Origin: Janthinobacterium sp. ROICE36
Lineage (GTDB): Bacteria; Pseudomonadota; Gammaproteobacteria; Burkholderiales; Burkholderiaceae_D
NCBI RefSeq assembly: GCF_002869965.1
Contig: NZ_PEBS01000021.1
Span: 16,946-80,945, forward strand
Direction: 5' to 3'
Length of the DNA stretch: 64,000 bases
Positions 48,494-55,541 of the stretch are shown here, in pieces (position 1 is the stretch's first letter; each line of letters begins with the position of its first letter). Under the pieces are notes generated by a model. That model had not been told where the DNA came from. It worked only from the letters and a program-made list of their open reading frames with translations, and did no database searches. Made by a program: the position numbers and the translations under genes.

Positions 48494-48865
48494 ATGAACG
48501 TCTCTGAAGAAATCAAGCGTCTGCACGAGTTGCACCTGGCGGGCGCCCTGAGCGACGCGGAATTCGCGCAAGCGAAAGCCAAGCTCCTGAGCAATATCAA
48601 CCTGGACAAACCGGACAGTCCATCGGACTCCGGTCCGGCGAACGACCTGGTGCAGGAATTCAACCGCCTGCGCCGCTCGCGCAACGACCGCTGGCTCGGT
48701 GGCGTCTGCGGTGGCCTGGGCCGCGCTTCCGGCATGGAAGCGTGGATCTGGCGCCTCGTCTTCGTCCTGTTTACATTGACCTTCGGCTTCGGCGTGGTGA
48801 TTTACCTTTTATTGTGGATTTTCGTACCAGACGAAGAGATTGGAATAACAAAACATGAGTACTAA
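48494..48865 (+). CDS. PspC domain protein with SHOCT-like N-terminus
   Basis: A 123-residue protein. Residues about 1-35 (EIKRLHELHLAGALSDAEFA) form a short helical SHOCT-type oligomerisation motif. Residues about 60-115 form a PspC domain (DRWLGGVCGGLGRASGMEAW) with one or two membrane segments (LVFVLFTLTFGFGVVIYLLL). PspC family proteins sit in the inner membrane and respond to envelope stress in other systems. It lies between sucB and lpd, and its last 11 bases overlap the lpd start, so it is translated as part of the dehydrogenase operon. Confidence 0.88.
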   Translation: MNVSEEIKRLHELHLAGALSDAEFAQAKAKLLSNINLDKPDSPSDSGPANDLVQEFNRLRRSRNDRWLGGVCGGLGRASGMEAWIWRLVFVLFTLTFGFGVVIYLLLWIFVPDEEIGITKHEY

Positions 48866-50285
48866 ACAATTTGACGTAGTTGTCATCGGTGCGGGCCCTG
48901 GCGGCTACATCGCCGCCATCCGCGCAGCCCAGCTGGGCTTTTCCGTCGCCTGCGTCGACGAGTGGTCGAACGCCAAGGGCGGCGCCGCTCCTGGCGGTAC
49001 CTGCACCAACGTCGGCTGCATCCCGTCGAAAGCGCTGCTGCAATCGTCCGAGCATTTCGAACACGCTGGCCACAGCTTCGCCGAGCACGGCATCGATGTC
49101 GCCGGCCTGAAGCTGAACCTGGGCCAGATGCTCAAGCGCAAAGACACGGTCGTCAAGCAAAACAACGACGGCATCCTGTACCTGTTCAAGAAGAACAAGA
49201 TCGCCTTCTTCCACGGCCGCGCCGCTTTCGCTGCCGCCACCGCTGGCACGTATGAGATCAGCGTGACGGGCGAAGCCAACGAAACATTGAGCGCCAAGCA
49301 CGTGGTCATCGCCACGGGCTCGAACGCACGCGAACTGCCGGGCGCACCATTCGACGAGAAACTGATCCTGTCGAACACGGGCGCACTGGCCATCGACGCC
49401 GTTCCAGCCAAGCTGGGCGTCATCGGTGCCGGTGTGATCGGTCTGGAAATGGGCAGCGTCTGGCGCCGCCTGGGTTCCGACGTCACCGTGCTGGAAGGCC
49501 TGCCGGTCTTCCTGGGCGCCGTCGACGAGCAGATCGCCAAGGAAGCGTCGAAGCTGTTCATCAAGCAAGGCTTGAAGATCAACCTCGGTTGCAAGATCGG
49601 CGCAATTACGCCAGGCAAGAAAGACGTCACCGTGGAATTCGTGGACGCCAAGGGCGAAGCGCAAAAAGCCGTGTTCGACAAACTGATCATTTCGATCGGC
49701 CGTACGCCGAACACGAATGGCCTGGGTTTTGACAAAGTCGGCCTGCAACTCGACGAACGCGGCTTCATCGCCGTCGACGGCGACTGCAAGACCAACTTGC
49801 CGAACGTGTGGGCAGTAGGCGACGTCGTGCGCGGCCCGATGCTGGCGCACAAGGCGGAGGAAGAAGGCGTTGCCGTGGCCGAGCGTATCGCCGGCCAGCA
49901 CGGTCATACCAACTTCAACACGATTCCCTGGGTGATTTACACCTCGCCGGAAATCGCGTGGGTCGGCAAGACCGAGCAAACCCTGAAGGCCGAAGGCATC
50001 GCCTACAAGGCAGGCACCTTCCCGTTCATGGCCAACGGCCGTGCGCGCGCGCTGGGCGACACTTCGGGCATGGTGAAATTCCTGGCCGATGCGACCACCG
50101 ATGAAATCCTCGGCGTGCACATCGTCGGCCCGATGGCCTCCGAACTGATTTCCGAAGCCGTCGTGGCGATGGAATTCAAGGCCTCGGCCGAAGACATCGC
50201 GCGCATCTGTCACGCGCATCCATCCTTGTCGGAAGCGACCAAGGAAGCGGCACTGGCGGTTGACAAGCGCACGTTGAACTTTTAA
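48855..50285 (+). CDS. lpd: Dihydrolipoyl dehydrogenase (E3)
   Basis: A 476-residue flavoprotein disulfide reductase. It opens DVVVIGAGPGGYIAAIRAAQ (FAD), has the redox disulfide Cys50/Cys55 in GGTCTNVGCIPSKALL, the NAD loop GVIGAGVIGLEMGSVW, and a C-terminal catalytic His in CHAHPSLSEA. It reoxidises the lipoyl group of the E2 subunit. ATG 48855 lies within the pspC-like gene's end. Last gene of the suc operon. Confidence 0.98.
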   Translation: MSTKQFDVVVIGAGPGGYIAAIRAAQLGFSVACVDEWSNAKGGAAPGGTCTNVGCIPSKALLQSSEHFEHAGHSFAEHGIDVAGLKLNLGQMLKRKDTVVKQNNDGILYLFKKNKIAFFHGRAAFAAATAGTYEISVTGEANETLSAKHVVIATGSNARELPGAPFDEKLILSNTGALAIDAVPAKLGVIGAGVIGLEMGSVWRRLGSDVTVLEGLPVFLGAVDEQIAKEASKLFIKQGLKINLGCKIGAITPGKKDVTVEFVDAKGEAQKAVFDKLIISIGRTPNTNGLGFDKVGLQLDERGFIAVDGDCKTNLPNVWAVGDVVRGPMLAHKAEEEGVAVAERIAGQHGHTNFNTIPWVIYTSPEIAWVGKTEQTLKAEGIAYKAGTFPFMANGRARALGDTSGMVKFLADATTDEILGVHIVGPMASELISEAVVAMEFKASAEDIARICHAHPSLSEATKEAALAVDKRTLNF

Positions 50286-50355
50286 TTGTAGTTACTCCTA
50301 CAGGGGCGCTCGCGGATTTTTTCCGCCGGCGCCCCTGTGCGTTAAAGCGAATCCC

Positions 50356-51453
50356 ATGAACGTAGAAGAGTTTTACCAGCACGCGTTGCAGAAGCGCGAT
50401 TTCAAGGCCGATGCCGCCCAGCGGCGCGCGGTCGACCGCCTGCAACTGTGCTATGACGAGTGGGTGGCCTACAAGGGCCAGCGCTCGAGCACCTTCAAGC
50501 GCCTGCTGAACCGTCCTGCCGTGCCGAAAGGCGTGTACATGTGGGGCGGGGTGGGGCGCGGTAAATCGTTCCTGATGGACAGTTTTTACTCGGTCGTGCC
50601 CCTGGTGCGCAAGACGCGATTGCACTTTCATGAATTCATGCGCGGCGTGCACCAGCAGCTCGATGAATTGAAAGGCGTGGCCGACCCGTTGGATGAGGTG
50701 GCCAAGCGCATCGCCAAGAAATACCGTTTGATCTGCTTCGATGAATTCCACGTCTCCGACATCGCCGACGCGATGATCCTGTACAACCTGCTGTCGGCCC
50801 TGTTCGCCAATGGCGTGTCCTTCATCATGACCTCGAATTACGATCCGGACCTGCTGTATCCGGACGGCCTGCACCGCGACCGCATGCTGCCGACCATTGC
50901 GCTACTCAAGGACAAGCTCGACGTGATGAATGTCGATGCGGGCGTCGATTACCGCGGCCGCGCGCTGGAGCAGGTGGAAAGTTACTATACCCCGCTGGGC
51001 GCGTCCACCGACAAGGCCCTGCGCGACGCTTACACGCGCATCGCCGAGACGGCGGACGAAGACGCGCGCATCCGCATCGAGAGCCGCGAAATCCATTGCC
51101 TGCGCCGCGCCGGCGGCATTATCTGGTTCGATTTCGCCACCCTGTGCGGCGGCCCCCGTTCGCAAAATGATTACCTGGAAATCGCCAGCCGCTTCCATAC
51201 GGTGGTATTGTCCGGCATACCGGCCATGTCGGCGGCGCAGTCGTCCGAAGCGCGCCGCTTCACCTGGCTGATCGACGTGTTTTATGATCAACAGGTCAAG
51301 CTGATCATGTCGGCCGAAGTGGCGCCCGAGCAGCTGTACACGAACGGCATGCTGGCCAACGAGTTTCACCGCACCGTTTCGCGTATCATCGAGATGCAAT
51401 CGCGCGAATACATGGAAAAAGAACAGCGCGGCGCGGCCGACGCGATCGTTTGA
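50356..51453 (+). CDS. zapE: Cell division protein ZapE (AFG1-like ATPase)
   Basis: A 365-residue AAA-type ATPase. Walker A is GVYMWGGVGRGKSFLMDSFY and Walker B is LICFDEFHVSDIADAM. Later it has SNYDPDLLYPDGLHRDRMLP and a C-terminal DVFYDQQVKLIMSAE. ZapE binds FtsZ and modulates the division ring under some stress conditions. It lies 70 bases after lpd; this adjacency is common in Burkholderiales. No transmembrane segment. Confidence 0.95.
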   Translation: MNVEEFYQHALQKRDFKADAAQRRAVDRLQLCYDEWVAYKGQRSSTFKRLLNRPAVPKGVYMWGGVGRGKSFLMDSFYSVVPLVRKTRLHFHEFMRGVHQQLDELKGVADPLDEVAKRIAKKYRLICFDEFHVSDIADAMILYNLLSALFANGVSFIMTSNYDPDLLYPDGLHRDRMLPTIALLKDKLDVMNVDAGVDYRGRALEQVESYYTPLGASTDKALRDAYTRIAETADEDARIRIESREIHCLRRAGGIIWFDFATLCGGPRSQNDYLEIASRFHTVVLSGIPAMSAAQSSEARRFTWLIDVFYDQQVKLIMSAEVAPEQLYTNGMLANEFHRTVSRIIEMQSREYMEKEQRGAADAIV

Positions 51454-51463
51454 GGCAGAAATA

Positions 51464-52186
51464 ATGAATATGATGGCAAATACACTATACAAGCTGGGTG
51501 CGGCGCTGGGCCTGGTCCTGGCCTTGTCTGCCTGCGCGCACCAGGGTGCTGCGGCATTGGATGAGGTTGGTGCCCCGCAGTTGGCCGCGACCCTGTCGGT
51601 GGAAGAGGCGGACGCCAAGCTGAAGCAGTCCGCCAGCGAGCGCGAGGCGGCGGAAAATGAGTTTGCCGTGCGCGAACTGGAGTGCTACAACAAGTTCTTC
51701 GTGAATAACTGCCTGGACCAGGCCAAGGAAAAGCGTCGCCTGATCCTGGTGCGCCTGCGCGCCGTCGAAGCGGAAGCGAACTACTTCAAGCGCGCCGAGT
51801 CCGTGCGCCTGCGCGATATCGACCTGGCCAGGACGCAGGAAAGTGCGCGCCTCGACGCCGAGCAGCGGGCTGCGGCCATACCCAAGCCCGTGAAGGTCGT
51901 CGCGCCCGAGCCGGCGCCGCCCAAGCCGGAAGGCAAGAGCATTGCCGAGCGCGACGCCGAGCAAGCGGCGAAGGTGGCGAAGCAGGCTGCCGCCGACGCT
52001 GCCGCCGCGCCGCGCCGCGCCGCCCGCGAGGCAGACTATGCGCGCAAGCAGGCTGACGCCGTGGCGCGCCAGAAAAGAGTGGCGCAACGCCTGGCCGAGC
52101 GCCAGGCCGAAGCGCAGGCCAAGGCTGCGGCAGCGGGCGCGGCCAGCACGCCGGCCGTTGCTGTGCCTGTGCCGCCGGTCAATTAA
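51464..52186 (+). CDS. Coiled-coil lipoprotein, unknown function
   Basis: A 240-residue protein. The signal is MNMMANTLYKLGAALGLVLA ending LSAC (lipobox Cys24). Residues about 45-115 are charged and helical (EEADAKLKQSASEREAAENE), and the C-terminal half is Ala/Lys/Pro-rich, likely disordered. Start choice among ATG 51464 and the next two Met is not decisive. It follows zapE after 10 bases, so the two form an operon. I recognise no named family beyond its coiled-coil character. Confidence 0.8.
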   Translation: MNMMANTLYKLGAALGLVLALSACAHQGAAALDEVGAPQLAATLSVEEADAKLKQSASEREAAENEFAVRELECYNKFFVNNCLDQAKEKRRLILVRLRAVEAEANYFKRAESVRLRDIDLARTQESARLDAEQRAAAIPKPVKVVAPEPAPPKPEGKSIAERDAEQAAKVAKQAAADAAAAPRRAAREADYARKQADAVARQKRVAQRLAERQAEAQAKAAAAGAASTPAVAVPVPPVN

Positions 52187-52347
52187 GGCCGCCGTGCAAG
52201 GGGGGGCATGCGGGAAATGGCGTGCCGTAAGGCGCGCGGCAGGTTAAACTACGCACTTGCCGGTGATGCCGGCGTCGATGGCTGCCTGCGTACGCTGCGC
52301 GCGCCGGTTTAACAACACTGTTACCAACACTGCCTGGAACGCAACAC

Positions 52348-52548
52348 ATGAGCGATGCACAGCATATAGAGCGGCGCCTGATTGAACTTAACGTGGAACA
52401 CCGTGACCTCGATGCCGTCATCGAGTTGCTGATACTTGATGGTCACCATGACGAGCTGCAACTGCGCCGCCTGAAAAAGCGCAAATTGCAATTGAAGGAT
52501 CACATCACCTTGCTGAAAATGCAGTTGGTGCCCGATGTTCCCGCCTGA
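52348..52548 (+). CDS. YdcH family (DUF465) protein
   Basis: A 66-residue helical hairpin protein, with HIERRLIELNVEHRDLDAVI near the start and LQLRRLKKRKLQLKDHITLL near the end, the signature of YdcH/DUF465. These small proteins are widespread in proteobacteria; no function is established. It sits alone between the lipoprotein and helicase genes. Confidence 0.85.
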   Translation: MSDAQHIERRLIELNVEHRDLDAVIELLILDGHHDELQLRRLKKRKLQLKDHITLLKMQLVPDVPA

Positions 52549-52591
52549 GGGGCGCCAGTAGCGTCCAGTCCCGCCTTCACCTAAGTATATT

Positions 52592-54646
52592 TTGACCGAT
52601 CACAATTTATTGCCCGCAAGCCCAGATGGCCAGCCTGCCGATTTGCAATCCAGTCTGTCAACCGAACCGCAGGCCGCGCCTGGCAAGCACGATGCCGACA
52701 TCGAGCGCCTGTTTGGCGCCGGCGGCCCGCTCGGTCCCGCCGTGGGCAGCTACAAGCCGCGCCGTTCGCAAACGGAAATGGCCAAGGCCATCGCGCATGC
52801 CATCGACAGCCAGACCACCCTGATCGCCGAGGCGGGCACGGGCACGGGTAAAACCTTCGCCTACCTCGTGCCGGCCCTGATGTGGGGCGGCAAGACCATT
52901 GTGTCCACCGGCACGAAGAACTTGCAGGATCAATTGTTCCTGCGCGATATCCCCACCGTGCGCGCGGCGTTGCAGGCGCCCGTCTCCGTCGCCTTGCTGA
53001 AGGGCCGCTCGAACTACGTCTGTCACTATCACCTGGAACGCACCCTGCAGAACGGGCGCATGACCTCGCGCGACGACGTGGGGCATTTGCGCGAAATTTC
53101 GCGCTTCATCAAGATGACCAGTTCGGGCGACAAGGCGGAGCTGGCCAAGGTGCCGGAAAACGCCATGATCTGGAACCTGGTGACATCCACACGCGACACC
53201 TGCATGGGCGCCGAGTGCCAGTATTACCAGGATTGTTTCGTCATGAAGGCCCGCAAGGAAGCCCAGCAAGCCGACGTGGTGGTGGTCAACCACCATTTGT
53301 TCTTTGCCGACGTGGCCCTGAAGGACACGGGGGTGGCCGAATTGCTGCCTTCGGCCAACACCATCATCTTCGATGAGGCACACCAGTTGCCCGATACGGC
53401 CACTTTGTTCTTTGGTAATACGGTGTCCACCTCGCAAATCCTGGAGCTGTGCCGCGACGTGCTGGCCGAAGGCCTGGCGCATGCGCGCGGCATCGACTGG
53501 GCAAAAACCGTCACGGTGGTGGAAAAGGCGGCGCGCGACCTGCGCCTGACGTTCTCGCAGGATATCGTGCGCCTGTCCCTGCCGCAAATCGCCCCGTCGA
53601 GTGATTTTTTTCCCGCGCTCGACACCCTCAAAGATGAGCTTGACGGCATGGTGGCGGTGCTGGAAACCCAGGCGGAACGGGCGGAAACCCTGGAGCAGTG
53701 CCGCGTGCGCGGCGTCGAGCTGGCGCAGCAGTTGAGCGGCTGGAAGTTCGATCCGAAGGCGAAAGTGGCGGCCGGTGAAGAAGCCGTGTTCTGGGTGGAA
53801 GCGTTTTCCAGCTCCTTGCAGTTGCATAAAACGCCATTGTCGATTGCACCGATTTTCAACAACCAGCGCGAAGGCACGCCGCGCAGCTGGATTTTCACGT
53901 CCGCCACCCTGGCCGTGAAGAATGACTTCAAGCATTTTTCTGAACAGATGGGCTTGACGGGCGAACCCTCGCACACCTGGCCGAGCCCGTTCGACTATGG
54001 CCAGCAAGGCTTGCTGTTCGTGCCGCAAAACCTGCCGCAACCGAATTCGCTCGGCTATACGGATGCCGTCATCGACTGCGCCTTGCCCATCATCGAGGCG
54101 GCGGGCGGGCGCACCTTCTTCCTGTGCACCACCTTGCGAGCCGTCAAGCGCGCGGCCGAGCGCCTGGCCGACGAATTCAAGCAGCGGGGCCTGAACTTTC
54201 CCCTGTTCGTACAAGGCGACAAGGGCCGCACGGAATTGCTCGATCAGTTCCGCGCCGCAGGAAATGGCGTGCTGATCGGTAGCCAGAGCTTCTGGGAAGG
54301 CGTCGACGTGCGCGGCGATGCGCTTTCTCTGGTGATCATCGACAAGCTGCCGTTCGCGCCGCCCGACGCCCCGGTGCTGGCGGCGCGCATCGAAGTGATG
54401 GAAAAGCAGGGCAAGAACGGCTTCATGCACCATTCTCTGCCGGAAGCCATCATCAACCTGAAGCAGGGCGCAGGCCGGCTGATTCGTGACGAGGGTGACC
54501 GCGGCGTGCTGATGATCTGCGATCCGCGCCTCATTTCCAAGCCGTACGGCAAGCGCATCTGGCAAAGTCTGCCGCCGTTCAAGCGCACGCGCGATGTCGC
54601 CGAAGTGGTGGAGTTTTTCCGCAACCTGCCCGCCAAGGGCGCTTAA
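52592..54646 (+). CDS. DinG/YoaA-type ATP-dependent DNA helicase
   Basis: A 684-residue XPD-like superfamily 2 helicase. Walker A is AEAGTGTGKTFAYLVPAL, the Fe-S cluster region has the Cys set in RSNYVCHYHLE and RDTCMGAECQYYQDCFVMKA, DEAH is IFDEAHQLPD, and motif VI is QGAGRLIRDEGDRG. It unwinds 5'-to-3' and resolves structured DNA in repair. The start is TTG at 52592, with no Met upstream in frame and only a poor ribosome site; the first 30 residues or so are unstructured, so the true start is uncertain. Confidence 0.93.
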   Translation: MTDHNLLPASPDGQPADLQSSLSTEPQAAPGKHDADIERLFGAGGPLGPAVGSYKPRRSQTEMAKAIAHAIDSQTTLIAEAGTGTGKTFAYLVPALMWGGKTIVSTGTKNLQDQLFLRDIPTVRAALQAPVSVALLKGRSNYVCHYHLERTLQNGRMTSRDDVGHLREISRFIKMTSSGDKAELAKVPENAMIWNLVTSTRDTCMGAECQYYQDCFVMKARKEAQQADVVVVNHHLFFADVALKDTGVAELLPSANTIIFDEAHQLPDTATLFFGNTVSTSQILELCRDVLAEGLAHARGIDWAKTVTVVEKAARDLRLTFSQDIVRLSLPQIAPSSDFFPALDTLKDELDGMVAVLETQAERAETLEQCRVRGVELAQQLSGWKFDPKAKVAAGEEAVFWVEAFSSSLQLHKTPLSIAPIFNNQREGTPRSWIFTSATLAVKNDFKHFSEQMGLTGEPSHTWPSPFDYGQQGLLFVPQNLPQPNSLGYTDAVIDCALPIIEAAGGRTFFLCTTLRAVKRAAERLADEFKQRGLNFPLFVQGDKGRTELLDQFRAAGNGVLIGSQSFWEGVDVRGDALSLVIIDKLPFAPPDAPVLAARIEVMEKQGKNGFMHHSLPEAIINLKQGAGRLIRDEGDRGVLMICDPRLISKPYGKRIWQSLPPFKRTRDVAEVVEFFRNLPAKGA

Positions 54647-54917
54647 GTCCTGTTTGCCGGCGCCACGCGTGCGCCGGCGTATTTCCCTTTGTTATCAAGC
54701 CACTAGCGTTTCTTGCCCAGCGCTTGCCTGCGCGCCTGGCATGCCAGAACTAAGCGTGATCGCGCCAGTTTCTGGCTTGTTCTGAGAGTTCCAGGACGCC
54801 AGACACATCTTTGCGCCAGCGCAAACAGGGCTGTTGCCGGGCGGTCTACAGTGAGCGCATGCCTTGCAGGATCAAGGCGCGGCGATGGCAGGGCCGCACG
54901 GGGAACAGGGGGATGCC
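54647..54917. other. Boundary region between the helicase and the TIR gene
   Basis: 271 bases. A hairpin GCCGGCGC/GCGCCGGC (54656-54663 with 54671-54678) follows the helicase stop without a strong T run. The rest is probably the promoter of the TIR/NTPase operon; no mobile-element ends were seen. Confidence 0.45.
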
Positions 54918-55523
54918 ATGGAGATCCGCTACGGCTGTTTCTTGAGCTATGCACACGGCCAATATGCGTTCATGAACAAGTTCAAGAATGATCTCATCGA
55001 GGCGCTGGCTTGCTATCTGGAGCCGCACCTCGACCGCGAGGAAGTGCTGTTCATCGACAGCGAGCAACTGGGTGGCGGCGACGATATCGACCTGCGCGTG
55101 GCGCGCGCCATGTGCCAGAGCGTCTGCATGATCGTGCTGTACACGCCCAAATATGAGGCGCACGGCTATACGCGGCGTGAATTTGCCGCCATGCAGCTCA
55201 TCGAGCAGGAGCGGCGCGCCTGGTATGAACTGCCCAGCCACCTGATCATCCCCATCATCATGACGCGCCATCCGGACGGCTTGCCGCCGCAAATCACGGA
55301 GTCGGGCCTGTACGTCGATTTCTCCGGCTATACGCTGGCCAGCGGCGACCTGAAGTCGAATCCGCAATACCTGCCCGATATCGAACGCATCGTGCAGCGT
55401 ATTGCCACGCATTACCACTTGCTCAAGCGGTCGACACCGCCCGGCCACGATTGCAGCCGTTTCGTGTTACCCGCTATCCCGCCGGAATGGCGCGCCATTC
55501 CGCCGCCCCACTTTCCACGTTAA
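54918..55523 (+). CDS. TIR-like domain protein
   Basis: A 201-residue protein that is almost wholly one TIR domain. It opens EIRYGCFLSYAHGQYAFMNK (the beta-A/alpha-A box), has VLFIDSEQLGGGDDIDLRVA where the BB loop begins, ARAMCQSVCMIVLYTPKYEA, and Glu88 in YTRREFAAMQ at the position of the catalytic Glu of NAD-cleaving TIRs. A Pro-rich tail follows. ATG 54918 is preceded by GGGGGA; earlier in-frame starts at 54864 and 54888 are possible. It lies 18 bases before the KGGTGRT NTPase gene, so the two are an operon. NADase or cyclic-nucleotide signalling is an inference only. Confidence 0.85.
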   Translation: MEIRYGCFLSYAHGQYAFMNKFKNDLIEALACYLEPHLDREEVLFIDSEQLGGGDDIDLRVARAMCQSVCMIVLYTPKYEAHGYTRREFAAMQLIEQERRAWYELPSHLIIPIIMTRHPDGLPPQITESGLYVDFSGYTLASGDLKSNPQYLPDIERIVQRIATHYHLLKRSTPPGHDCSRFVLPAIPPEWRAIPPPHFPR

Positions 55524-55541
55524 TCACGTAAAGGTCCCGTC

